DNA of 64,000 nucleotides, from positions 4,333,355 to 4,397,354 of the forward strand of contig NZ_CP082326.1 of the NCBI RefSeq assembly GCF_019884785.1, read 5' to 3'. A model generated the notes under the pieces. The model had not been told where the DNA came from, ran no database searches, and saw nothing but the letters and a program-made list of their open reading frames with translations. The translations under genes were made by a program, and so were the position numbers. Origin of the DNA: Crassaminicella profunda (GTDB lineage: Bacteria > Bacillota > Clostridia > Peptostreptococcales > Thermotaleaceae). Positions 33,653-43,229 of this stretch are shown here, piece after piece (within the stretch, counting starts at the first letter, position 1; each line of letters begins with the position of its first letter).

Positions 33653-35062
33653 ATGAAAAAAAGAAAAATGATAGGACTTATTTTATTTTTAATCATCATT
33701 AGTACGAGTATATATGGAGTGATCAAACCTTTACCAGAGGGAATTTCATTAGATGGATCAGTTTACAAAACAGACAGAATAGAATTTTTATATGATTTGA
33801 CCTATGAAAAGGATGGGGAAATCATGAAAGAACAAATGATTTTTGATAGGGTGTCTAAGCTCATTGAGGATGCAGAAAAGTTTATTATTATTGATATGTT
33901 CTTATTTAATGATACCTATGATAAAGAGTATTCATACCCTGATATTTCATCAAAATTAACGAATACGATTGTTAGGAAAAAGCAAAAATATCCAGAACTA
34001 AAAGTCACATTTGTAACAGATGAAATGAATACTTTTTATGGATCTTATCCATCAAAGCACTTAGAAATATTAAAAAAGAATGGAGTTAATGTAGTACTTA
34101 CAGATTTGAACCAATTAAGGGATTCAAATCCTTCTTATTCAGGAGTTTGGAGGTCATTGATTAGATGGTTTAAAACATCAGAAAAGGGGTGGCTACCAAA
34201 CCCATTTAGTAAAGATGCACCAAAGGTAACATTTCGTTCTTATCTAAAGCTTTTAAATTTTAAAGCCAATCACAGAAAATTGATTGTCACAGAAAAACAG
34301 GCATTAGTAAGCTCTGCAAATCCTCATGATGCTAGTGGGTATCATTCGAATATTGCTTTTGTAGTAGAAGGATCTATCATAAAAGATATTGTTGCAGGGG
34401 AAAAAGCTATAGGAAATTTTTCGGCAAAAACCATTGATGGCGAATATGCAGAGAGAGAAAAACAAGAAGGGACGATTGGGGTAAGCTTTATTACAGAAGG
34501 GAAAATCAGAAAAAATCTTTTAGAAGCCATAGAAAAAACGAAAGCTGGAGACGGGATTCAAATAGGCATGTTTTATTTCAGTGAAAGAAATCTGGTAAAA
34601 GCTTTAATAGAAGCAGCTAATAGAGGTGTGAATATCCAAATGATTCTAGATGCCAATAAGGATGCCTTTGGAATGGAAAAGAACGGTATCCCTAATCGAC
34701 CTGTAGCTCATGAGCTGTTTGAAAAATCTAATGGCAAGATAAAAATAAGATGGTACAATACTCATGGAGAACAATTTCATACAAAGCTTGTGAAGATTAA
34801 ATATAAAGATGAGAGTATTATATTTGGAGGTTCAGCTAATCTTACAAGAAGAAATATAGGAGATTATAATCTAGAAGCAGATTTAAAAATAATGGCTAAA
34901 AATGATAATAAAATTGTAAAGGATGTAGAAAAATATTTTGATAGAATATGGGAAAATGAAGATGGCAATTATACTCTTGATTTTAAAGAATACCATGAAG
35001 AGTCTATAGTTAAAAATATTATTTATCGTTTACAAGAATGGAGTGGATTATCTACTTTTTAG
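33653..35062 (+). CDS. Membrane-anchored phospholipase D-superfamily protein
   Basis: 469 residues. An N-terminal membrane segment (6-24) anchors two PLD halves. The first catalytic motif is NHRKLIVTE with H207 and a GS-like SSANPHD; the second is FHTKLVKIK with H376 followed by GGSANLTRRN. Both His and Lys of HxK are present, but the Asp of HKD is Glu in the first motif and Lys in the second, as in several cardiolipin-synthase-like and nuclease-like members. It may be a phosphatidyltransferase or phosphodiesterase acting at the outer membrane surface. The gene stands alone with its own terminator. Confidence 0.78.
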   Translation: MKKRKMIGLILFLIIISTSIYGVIKPLPEGISLDGSVYKTDRIEFLYDLTYEKDGEIMKEQMIFDRVSKLIEDAEKFIIIDMFLFNDTYDKEYSYPDISSKLTNTIVRKKQKYPELKVTFVTDEMNTFYGSYPSKHLEILKKNGVNVVLTDLNQLRDSNPSYSGVWRSLIRWFKTSEKGWLPNPFSKDAPKVTFRSYLKLLNFKANHRKLIVTEKQALVSSANPHDASGYHSNIAFVVEGSIIKDIVAGEKAIGNFSAKTIDGEYAEREKQEGTIGVSFITEGKIRKNLLEAIEKTKAGDGIQIGMFYFSERNLVKALIEAANRGVNIQMILDANKDAFGMEKNGIPNRPVAHELFEKSNGKIKIRWYNTHGEQFHTKLVKIKYKDESIIFGGSANLTRRNIGDYNLEADLKIMAKNDNKIVKDVEKYFDRIWENEDGNYTLDFKEYHEESIVKNIIYRLQEWSGLSTF

Positions 35063-35071
35063 GGAAAAAAC

Positions 35072-35106
35072 ATAGAAAAGGTTATTAACCTTTTCTATAT
35101 TTTTTA
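35072..35106 (+). terminator. Rho-independent terminator after the PLD gene
   Basis: ATAGAAAAGGTT (35072-35083) pairs with AACCTTTTCTAT (35087-35098), followed by ATTTTTT. Confidence 0.88.
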
Positions 35107-35229
35107 TTTATTAAACAAAAGAGAGAAAAATAAATTTTTCCTAAATTACTGTCGAAATTTGAAGGAAAAAGGCGAAAAGTATAGAATCGTTTAAAGATAT
35201 GGAATTGTTTTGCATATAAAAGGAGGGGC

Positions 35230-38200
35230 ATGATGGAGATAAGAAAGATAAATAGGTGGTTAGCTAGGCTACTAATTTTTACTATTTGCTTAACAGGTGT
35301 GCCGATAAAAAATGTATATGGGGAAGGATATGAAAATAACAAGGTAACCTATCAGTGGAAAAAGATTTTAACTCATGACCGAATGGGAGATGAAGAGGAA
35401 ATACAAGTTGAATATTTATCGCCCACTAGAGATGGGGGATTCATTGGTATAGGATATGATGACTATAGTGGTCTTATATTTAAATTGGATAATGCTAGAA
35501 ATTTGGTATGGGCGAAAGAATATGGTGGATTTGGCAATAAAATTGCAGATATTCAAGAAAAATCTAGTGGGGGATATGTTGTTTTAGAGAATAGATGGTG
35601 GTATATAGAAGGTATTAGTGGTTGCAATGGATATATATTTGAATTGGATGAAAATGGCGAACAAATACCAGAAAAAGAATTTCGAGTAGGAGGCAGTGAT
35701 CGAGATTTTGTAGAACAAATTGTACAAACAAATGATGGAGGTTATATTGTTGTAGGCTATGAAAATTCTAGTGATGGAGATTTTCAACAAAATAAAGGAG
35801 ACTATGATTGTTGGGTTCTAAAAATTGACAATAACTTTAATAAGGTTTGGATTAAAAATTATGGTGGAGAAGGTCAAGACAAAGGGGTTAGTATTAAAGA
35901 AGCAACAGATGGAGGCTATGTTGTATTTGGGACATCTGTAGTAATAGAGCGCCCACCAGATATACCAAGAAATTATAACTTTTGGGTATTTAAGATTGAC
36001 GAAGCCGGAAATGTAGTATGGAATAAGACGTATGGAGGGACAAAAGATGATTCTAGTGTTTCTTCAGATGCTATTAAACCAATAGATATGCAACCAACTC
36101 CTGATGGGGGATATGCTTTATTAGGAAATACTACGATTAACAATGGAGATATTACTGGAAATCATGGTGGTAAAGATTATTGGTTTGTGAAAATAGACAA
36201 AGATGGAGAAAAACAGTTTCAAAAAACTTATGGAGGAAGTGGAAATGATTCTCCTATAGGGTTCATAAAGACATCTGATGGTGGATATATGATTGCTGGA
36301 AATTCAAATTCAAGTGATGGAGATTTTAATGAGAATCAAGGAAATGAAGATGGATGGATAATTCAAGTAGATGAAAGTGGAGAAATCCTTTGGAAATGGA
36401 ATGTTGGAACAGCACAAGAAGATATGATTTATTGTATTCAGACAGGGTTGGAGGGAGGAGCTATTATTTCCTCAAAAATAGGAGGCAACAATGAGATTGC
36501 TAAAATTTATCCTGGACAAAGATATCTATATGAATTAAAAATGGATGATCAAGATTTAAGTGGATTTCAAGAAAATACATTTGGATATACAGTAATATTG
36601 CCACGTGGAAGTACGATTGTTCCTACCATTACAGCAAAAGCATTAGATATGGATGCAACGGTAAATGTTATTCCTGCAGAAAGTTTACCAGGAACAACAA
36701 AGGTAGAGATAATAAAGGAAGAAATTGTTCTAAAAACTTATTCTATTCAATTTACTTTAGAAAAGAATACAAATGCGTATTTAAATGATTTAAAAATAAA
36801 TGATGAAACAGTAAGTGACTTTGTATATAATCAATATACTTATGAAAAAGAGTTACCTTATGGAAGTACAACAGTACCAATAGTAACAGCAACAGCACAA
36901 GATCCAAATGCAACGGTGAATATTACTCCAGCAATGAGTTTGCCAGGGACTACAAGGATTGAGGTAATAGCTGAAGATGGAAGTACTCAAAATACATATA
37001 CTATTTATTTTACAGTATTAAAAAATACAAATGCATATTTAAGTGATTTAAAGATAAATAATGAAACCGTTACTGATTTTGTTTATAATCAGTATACTTA
37101 TGAAGTAAAGCTTCCTGTTGGAAGTACTAGTATACCAACGGTAACAGCAAAAACACAGGATGAAAATGCGAAGGTGAATATTACGCAAGCAACAAGTGTA
37201 CCAGGAACAGCAAGTGTTAAAGTAACAGCTGAAGATGGAGAACTTTTAAATATCTATTCTATTTATTTTACCTTAGACAAAAGCAATAATGCTTATTTAA
37301 AGGATATAAGAATAGCTAATCAAACAGTAAGTGATTTTGTATATAATGATTATACTTACCAAGTAGAACTTCCCTTTGGAAGTACGACAGTACCAAATGT
37401 AACGGCAAAAGCACAAGATGAAAATGCGAAGGTGAATATTACTCAAGCAACAAGCCTACCAGGAACTACGAGGGTTGAAGTAACTGCTGAAGATGGGAAT
37501 ATGATAAAAACGTATGAAATAAATTTTGTAGTTAAAGAGAAAGAATCAGGGCAAGATAATCATTCAAATAATAACAATTCTAATAGTAATTCGAGTAGTA
37601 GTGGTGGTTCCAGCAATAGTCAGGGAGAAGAGGCTAAAGTTAGTCCCTTAGAAAAACCAAAAGAATCCTTAAAAAAGTCTATAGAGACTTTAAAAGATAC
37701 AAAAGAAAATAAAGAACAAATTATAAAAGATGTTATAAACACAATAAAAGATGTTCCTAAGATTATGCAAGAAGTTGATGATCCGCAAGACATTGTAGAT
37801 GATGTGACTACTATGGTAGAAAACACAGAAGAACTACTTTCGGATATAGATACACCTTTAGAAAAAAGAGAAGAACTAAAAGATGCAATAGTCCGTTTAG
37901 GAGAAAAAGCTATGGAAAAGGTTGGACAAATGCAAGTTCCTTTAAAAGCTATAAAAGTAGAAGGATATACAGCTAAGGCTACTATTTCTTCTCAATGGTT
38001 ACAAAAACAAATTGAAAACACAGAGAAAAACATGAATAGTATTAAGGATGCATTAAAAAAAGTAGTAGGAGAAGGAGCAGAAGAGGCAAAAATAGCTTTA
38101 ACGGTAAATATGCCAAAAACCATGCAAAATACTGAAACGATATCTGTAGATTTTCAAAGAGAAATCTTAACACAAATTGAAAATAAGAATATAGATCGTG

Positions 38201-39147
38201 TCATATTCAATATGAAATATGTAGGATTTACAGTAGAACCAGATACATTTAAAAATGTGAAAGAGCAAGAAAAAATCACATTAGAAGAAGTCGTTGATAA
38301 TCAAGACATGACATTTTTACCTAAAGATATTGAAAAAGTTAATAATATGCCTATATTAGAAATTAATGCAAAGGTTCAGGATGAAACAATCAAAAGCTTT
38401 AAAAAACCTATGGAAGTATATTTTAATTTATCCCATTTGAATTTATCAAAGTATTCAGAAGAGGAGTTAGAAAGCTTAACAGCTTATTTATATGATGAAG
38501 AGACCAACGAGTGGAAGGCTGTAGGAGGAACATATGATCCTGCTACAAATCGTATTCATGTGTATCGTATTCATTTAAGTACCTATACAGTTATGAAATC
38601 CAATAGAACCTTTAGTGATATTAAAAAACATTCTTCAGAAAAAGAAATCAATCTTCTTTTGAAAAAAGGCATACTAGAAGATGAAAATGAATTTATGCCA
38701 AACAAAGAAGTTTCTAGAGAAGAGTTTGTCGGATGGGTTTCTAAGAGCTTTGGATTAGAGGAAAAGGAAATAGAAGTGCCTTTTAAGGATGTAGATCGAA
38801 GGAATCCTAATTATAAAGAGATTGCCGCTGCATTTGATCAAGGATTAATACAAGGGAAAAAGGATAATGTCTTCGATCCAAAGGGAAATATTACAAAACA
38901 AGAAGCAGCAGTAGCTATTGCAAATGCTCTTAAAAAATATGAGAAAATAAAATCACCAAAAGATAAGAATCCATACCTTGCCCAGTATAATGATCAAGAA
39001 AACATTGCTTCATGGTCAAAGGATGCTGTAGCCATGGTTTCTCAGAAAAGACTGTCAGGGAATAATCAAAATCAGTATAATCCGAATGAATCCATGACAC
39101 GTGCAGATGCAGCGTTAATGGTTTATAATGTAAGGGATCGTCTATAG
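35230..39147 (+). CDS. Giant SLH surface protein with propeller-like repeats and cadherin-like domains (first paralog)
   Basis: 1305 residues. The signal peptide ends near VYG (about 34). Residues 60-430 contain at least five copies of a DGGYxxxG motif (TNDGGYIVVGYENSSDGDF, TPDGGYALLG, TSDGGYMIAGNSNSSDGDF) that suggests a beta-propeller. Four cadherin-like beta-sandwich repeats (PF12733 type) span about 440-765, each with YLxDLKINxETVSDFVYNxYTYE and SLPGTT. A Ser/Asn linker (about 772-795) leads to a helical stalk, a beta domain, and three SLH domains at about 1130-1305. AAGGAGGGG sets the ATG; a second ATG follows directly. Ligand is unknown. A close paralog lies immediately downstream. Confidence 0.88.
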   Translation: MMEIRKINRWLARLLIFTICLTGVPIKNVYGEGYENNKVTYQWKKILTHDRMGDEEEIQVEYLSPTRDGGFIGIGYDDYSGLIFKLDNARNLVWAKEYGGFGNKIADIQEKSSGGYVVLENRWWYIEGISGCNGYIFELDENGEQIPEKEFRVGGSDRDFVEQIVQTNDGGYIVVGYENSSDGDFQQNKGDYDCWVLKIDNNFNKVWIKNYGGEGQDKGVSIKEATDGGYVVFGTSVVIERPPDIPRNYNFWVFKIDEAGNVVWNKTYGGTKDDSSVSSDAIKPIDMQPTPDGGYALLGNTTINNGDITGNHGGKDYWFVKIDKDGEKQFQKTYGGSGNDSPIGFIKTSDGGYMIAGNSNSSDGDFNENQGNEDGWIIQVDESGEILWKWNVGTAQEDMIYCIQTGLEGGAIISSKIGGNNEIAKIYPGQRYLYELKMDDQDLSGFQENTFGYTVILPRGSTIVPTITAKALDMDATVNVIPAESLPGTTKVEIIKEEIVLKTYSIQFTLEKNTNAYLNDLKINDETVSDFVYNQYTYEKELPYGSTTVPIVTATAQDPNATVNITPAMSLPGTTRIEVIAEDGSTQNTYTIYFTVLKNTNAYLSDLKINNETVTDFVYNQYTYEVKLPVGSTSIPTVTAKTQDENAKVNITQATSVPGTASVKVTAEDGELLNIYSIYFTLDKSNNAYLKDIRIANQTVSDFVYNDYTYQVELPFGSTTVPNVTAKAQDENAKVNITQATSLPGTTRVEVTAEDGNMIKTYEINFVVKEKESGQDNHSNNNNSNSNSSSSGGSSNSQGEEAKVSPLEKPKESLKKSIETLKDTKENKEQIIKDVINTIKDVPKIMQEVDDPQDIVDDVTTMVENTEELLSDIDTPLEKREELKDAIVRLGEKAMEKVGQMQVPLKAIKVEGYTAKATISSQWLQKQIENTEKNMNSIKDALKKVVGEGAEEAKIALTVNMPKTMQNTETISVDFQREILTQIENKNIDRVIFNMKYVGFTVEPDTFKNVKEQEKITLEEVVDNQDMTFLPKDIEKVNNMPILEINAKVQDETIKSFKKPMEVYFNLSHLNLSKYSEEELESLTAYLYDEETNEWKAVGGTYDPATNRIHVYRIHLSTYTVMKSNRTFSDIKKHSSEKEINLLLKKGILEDENEFMPNKEVSREEFVGWVSKSFGLEEKEIEVPFKDVDRRNPNYKEIAAAFDQGLIQGKKDNVFDPKGNITKQEAAVAIANALKKYEKIKSPKDKNPYLAQYNDQENIASWSKDAVAMVSQKRLSGNNQNQYNPNESMTRADAALMVYNVRDRL

Positions 39148-39163
39148 GAGATAGGATAAAAAT

Positions 39164-39214
39164 AAACACACTATTCTAGGAAGAATATATAAACCTAGAA
39201 TAGTGTGTTTTTAT
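39164..39214 (+). terminator. Rho-independent terminator between the SLH paralogs
   Basis: A 17-bp stem (39164-39180 with 39194-39210) and a short T-run stand between the two paralogs, so the second has its own promoter or depends on read-through. Confidence 0.9.
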
Positions 39215-39422
39215 ATATTACATAAGGTGTTTTTTAATCATTAAAAATGAATAATCTATTTAGCCAAGATTATATTTATCAATTTAGAAGAGGGGGACGC
39301 TTATAAGTAAGAAGAACAAAACTTACTTTACTAAATTCATGTAGGAATTTGGAGGTATTTGACAACTGATGAAGAATTATCTATATGAAGAAAAGATCAT
39401 AATTATTGAAGGGAAGAAAAAC

Positions 39423-42400
39423 ATGTTGAATAAAGGGCTAATAAGATTATTGATTTTTGTTATTTTTATAGTAGGTGTACCAATAGAAAAAGTATATGGG
39501 CAATCTTATGAAAAGCATAAGGGAACATTTCAGTGGAAAAAAACTTTAACTTATAGTAAAGATGGCTCTGGAGATGAAGAAGGAATAAGAGTTTCGTTTG
39601 TATCTTCCACAAAGGATGGTGGATTTATAGGCGGGGGATATGGATTACGTTCAGAGCATCAGCTGATATTTAAAATAGATAGTTTTGGGAATGTGGAATG
39701 GGTGGGACAATATACTTCAGAGATGGAGTGTGTTATAGATGTTCAAGAAAAATCTACTAGAGGGTATATTGTTCTATCAAAGCCTACAGGGACAATTGTT
39801 GATGAAGAAGGAAAAACCGTAAGAAGTAGTGATTGGCATATATTTGAATTAGACATAAATGGTGAAAAAGGAAAAGAAATGTATTTAGAAGGAGAAAATG
39901 TAGATATTCCTTCAAAAATTATAGCAACAAAAGAGGACGGATATATGGTTGTAGGATATGGAAATTCTATTATTGAAGGTTTAGAAAATAAGGGAGATTA
40001 TGATTGTTGGATTTTAAAGCTGGATCATCAATTGAAAAAGATGTGGATTAAAAGTTATGGTGGAACAGGTTGTGATAAAGGGATTAGTATAAAAGAAGCA
40101 CCTGATGGAGGATATGTTGTTTTTGGAACAACTATATCTTCTGAAACGAACCCGAAATCATATGATTTTTGGCTATTTAAGATTGATGAAAATGGAGATG
40201 TAGTATGGAATAAGACCTATGGAGACACAAATACAGATACTGTTATTGATGATAAAAGAATAAAAGGGATAGATATACAATTGGCAGATGATGGTGGATA
40301 TGCTTTATTAGGAGTTACTGAATTAAATATAGGAACTACCATTAACCATGGAGAAAAGGATTATTGGTTTGCTAAAACCAATAAAAATGGGGAGCTAGAA
40401 TATGAAAGAACTTACGGAGGAAGCAAGGATGATCTCCCTATAGGATTTGTAAAGATTGATGATGGAGGTTATATGATTGGAGGAGAATCATACTCAGATG
40501 ACGGAGATTTTAATGAAAATTCGGGTGTTAAAGATGTATGGATCATTCAAACTGATGAAAAGGGAGAGCTTATCTGGAAATGGAATAATGGAACAAAATA
40601 TAGTGATGAGATTTATTCTATAGAAAAGGGAAAAGATGGGGGAACTGTTTTTGCATCAAAAATAGAAAATAATCATGAGGTTAATAAATTTTATCTTGGA
40701 GAGCAACCTTATTTATATGAATTGAAGATGAATGGACAAGTTTTAAAAGATTTCAAGAAGAATCAATTTAACTATAAGGTGCTACTTCCTTATGGAACGG
40801 ATATGATTCCTATAATAACAGCTAAAGCAGTAGACATGGATGCAACGGTAAACATTATCCAAGCAATGAGTTTGCCAGCAACAACAAAAGTTAAGGTAAT
40901 AAAGAATGGAATAGTTTTAAATACTTATTTTATCCAATTGATGTTGGAAGAGAATACAAATATATATTTAAAGGATTTAAAGATTAATGATAAAACGGTA
41001 AGTGATTTTGTCTATAATGAGTATACTTATGAAGTAGAGCTTCCCTATGAAAGTATGAAGGTTCCAAAGGTAACAGCAATAGCACAAGATCCTAATGTAA
41101 CAGTAAACATTATTCAAACAGAAAGCTTACCAGGAATCACAAGGATTGAGTTGACAGATACATATGGAGAACTTTTAAGTGAATATGTAATTTGTTTTAA
41201 TTTAGGGAAAAGCAATAATGCATATCTAAAGGATTTGAGGGTAGATAATGAAACAGTAAGTGATTTTGTTTATAATGATTATTTTTATGAAGTAGAGCTT
41301 CATAATGGAAGGAATAGGGTTCCCCTTGTAACAGCAAAAGCGAAAGGTGAAAATGCAAATATACAGATTGACAATGCAAAGGGTTTACCTGGTATAACAA
41401 AAGTTGAAGTAGTCGCTGAAGATGGAAAAGTAGTAAAAATCTACGAAATAAAATTTACTGTTAAAGATCAACAATCAGGACAAGAAGATCTTCATTCAGA
41501 TTCAGATAATAATACATCTAATGATCATTCAAATAGCCATGATTCTAGTGGTAATATAAACAACAATAAGGGTAATGGGACTGGCTTTAGCAATAGTCAA
41601 ACAGGGGAAAATAGAGTGAGTCCATTACAAAAACCAAAAGAAATATTGCAAAAGTCTGTAAAGTATTTAAAGAATGCACAAGGAAATAAAGAAGAAATGA
41701 TAGATGTTGCTATAAACACAATAAAGGATGTTCCACGGATTATGCAGGAAGTGGATCAGCCAAAAGAAATGATAGATGCTGTGATTTCTATTATAAAAAG
41801 TTCAGAAACTCTACTGTCAGATAAAGATATAGTATTACAAAAAAGAGAAGAATTAAAAGATGCTGTAATACACTTAGGAGAAAAAGCTATGGACAAAGTT
41901 GGACAAATTCAGCTTTCTTCAGAAAATATAAAAGTAGATGGAGATACAGCCAGGGCTTCTATTCCTTCTGAATGGATACAGCAGCAGATGGAAGACAAAA
42001 AGAAATATTTTAAAAAGATTAAAGATGAATTAAAAAAGACAGTAGGGGAAGAAAGAATAGGAGAAGCTAAAGGAATTTTAACAATCAATATGCCTATAAA
42101 CATAAAAACTACGAAAAATATAGTAACGGATTTCAAAGGGGAAATTATAACGGAAATAAAAAAGAAAAATATAGATCAAATTGCTTTTAATATGAAATAT
42201 GCAGGGTTTATTGTAGGGAGTGATACCTTTGAAAATATTAATAAGGAAGACTATATTACATTAGAAACAGCGCTTGTTAATAAAGGGAGGTTAGAAGCAC
42301 CAAGGGATGTTGAAAGAATTGAGAATATGCCGGAGATAGAAATTAATGGGTTTATTCGAGGGAAAAGAATCCCAAAATTTAAAAAACCTATGATTGTATA

Positions 42401-43142
42401 TTTTGATTTATCTTATATAGATTTGTCAAAGTATTCAAAAGAGGATTTAGAAAGCTTAACAGTTTATTTGTATGATGAAGATTTGAAAGGTTGGAAGGCT
42501 GTGGGTGGGAGGTATAATCCTGTTACAAAACAAATTAACGTGTATCGTATTCATCTAAGTACTTATACGGTAATGAAATCTAACAAAGCTTTTAGTGACA
42601 TTAAAAATCATTCTAATGAAAAAGAAATAAATCTTTTGCTTCAAAAAGGTATATTAGAAGACGATGATGAATTTATGCCGAATAAAGAAGTTTCAAGAGA
42701 AGAGTTTGTAGGATGGTTGTCTAGAAACTTTGGATTAGATGAAAAGGAACTTAGGTTGCCATTTAAAGATGTAGAAGTATCGAGTCCCTATTATAAAGAA
42801 ATTGCAGCTGCATTTGATCAAGGATTAATTCAAGGAAAAGAAGCAAATAGATTTGAACCAAAAGAAAATATTACAAATGAGGAAGCTGCAGTAGTTATGG
42901 CAAAGGTTTTTGAAAAATATGAGCATGTAAAAACACCAAAAGAGATGGATCAATATTTTGCTCAATATGAGCAGCAAGGTGAAATCAATTTATGGTCAAA
43001 AGGTGCGATAGCAACAGTTTTTCAGAAAAGATTAGTAGGAGAAAATCAAAATCCATATAATCCAATTGCACCTATGAAGCGAGAAGATGCAGCATTAATG
43101 ATTTATAAATTGCAAGAATGTGTATGGGAAGATAGATTTTAA
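39423..43142 (+). CDS. Giant SLH surface protein (second paralog)
   Basis: 1239 residues, colinear with the first paralog along its full length: signal peptide ending at VYG, the same opening (FQWKKTL against YQWKKIL), DGGYxxxG propeller-like repeats (DDGGYALLG, DDGGYMIGGESYSDDGDF), cadherin-like domains (three clear plus one degenerate), Asn/Ser linker, helical stalk and three C-terminal SLH domains. ATG 39423 with GGGAAG six bases before gives a signal peptide like the first paralog's; an ATG at 39369 with GGAGGT 12 bases before would add 18 residues. Relative to its neighbour it has one fewer well-kept cadherin-like unit and a His/Asp-rich linker. Confidence 0.87.
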   Translation: MLNKGLIRLLIFVIFIVGVPIEKVYGQSYEKHKGTFQWKKTLTYSKDGSGDEEGIRVSFVSSTKDGGFIGGGYGLRSEHQLIFKIDSFGNVEWVGQYTSEMECVIDVQEKSTRGYIVLSKPTGTIVDEEGKTVRSSDWHIFELDINGEKGKEMYLEGENVDIPSKIIATKEDGYMVVGYGNSIIEGLENKGDYDCWILKLDHQLKKMWIKSYGGTGCDKGISIKEAPDGGYVVFGTTISSETNPKSYDFWLFKIDENGDVVWNKTYGDTNTDTVIDDKRIKGIDIQLADDGGYALLGVTELNIGTTINHGEKDYWFAKTNKNGELEYERTYGGSKDDLPIGFVKIDDGGYMIGGESYSDDGDFNENSGVKDVWIIQTDEKGELIWKWNNGTKYSDEIYSIEKGKDGGTVFASKIENNHEVNKFYLGEQPYLYELKMNGQVLKDFKKNQFNYKVLLPYGTDMIPIITAKAVDMDATVNIIQAMSLPATTKVKVIKNGIVLNTYFIQLMLEENTNIYLKDLKINDKTVSDFVYNEYTYEVELPYESMKVPKVTAIAQDPNVTVNIIQTESLPGITRIELTDTYGELLSEYVICFNLGKSNNAYLKDLRVDNETVSDFVYNDYFYEVELHNGRNRVPLVTAKAKGENANIQIDNAKGLPGITKVEVVAEDGKVVKIYEIKFTVKDQQSGQEDLHSDSDNNTSNDHSNSHDSSGNINNNKGNGTGFSNSQTGENRVSPLQKPKEILQKSVKYLKNAQGNKEEMIDVAINTIKDVPRIMQEVDQPKEMIDAVISIIKSSETLLSDKDIVLQKREELKDAVIHLGEKAMDKVGQIQLSSENIKVDGDTARASIPSEWIQQQMEDKKKYFKKIKDELKKTVGEERIGEAKGILTINMPINIKTTKNIVTDFKGEIITEIKKKNIDQIAFNMKYAGFIVGSDTFENINKEDYITLETALVNKGRLEAPRDVERIENMPEIEINGFIRGKRIPKFKKPMIVYFDLSYIDLSKYSKEDLESLTVYLYDEDLKGWKAVGGRYNPVTKQINVYRIHLSTYTVMKSNKAFSDIKNHSNEKEINLLLQKGILEDDDEFMPNKEVSREEFVGWLSRNFGLDEKELRLPFKDVEVSSPYYKEIAAAFDQGLIQGKEANRFEPKENITNEEAAVVMAKVFEKYEHVKTPKEMDQYFAQYEQQGEINLWSKGAIATVFQKRLVGENQNPYNPIAPMKREDAALMIYKLQECVWEDRF

Positions 43143-43185
43143 GTAAGTACAGTAAAAAGATTAAAATTAAAAAAAGTAAAAAATA

Positions 43186-43229
43186 AAAACCCTTCCTAGG
43201 AAAATGTATTCACTAGGAAGGTTTTTTTT
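43186..43229. terminator. Bidirectional terminator
   Basis: CCTTCCTAG (43191-43199) pairs with CTAGGAAGG (43213-43221), with A-rich and T8 flanks. It separates the second SLH gene from the convergent adenylyl cyclase. Confidence 0.9.

Noticed and set aside
35085-35342. 85-codon minus-strand open frame
   Set aside because: It begins inside the SLH gene on the other strand and ends in the PLD terminator; a shadow frame.
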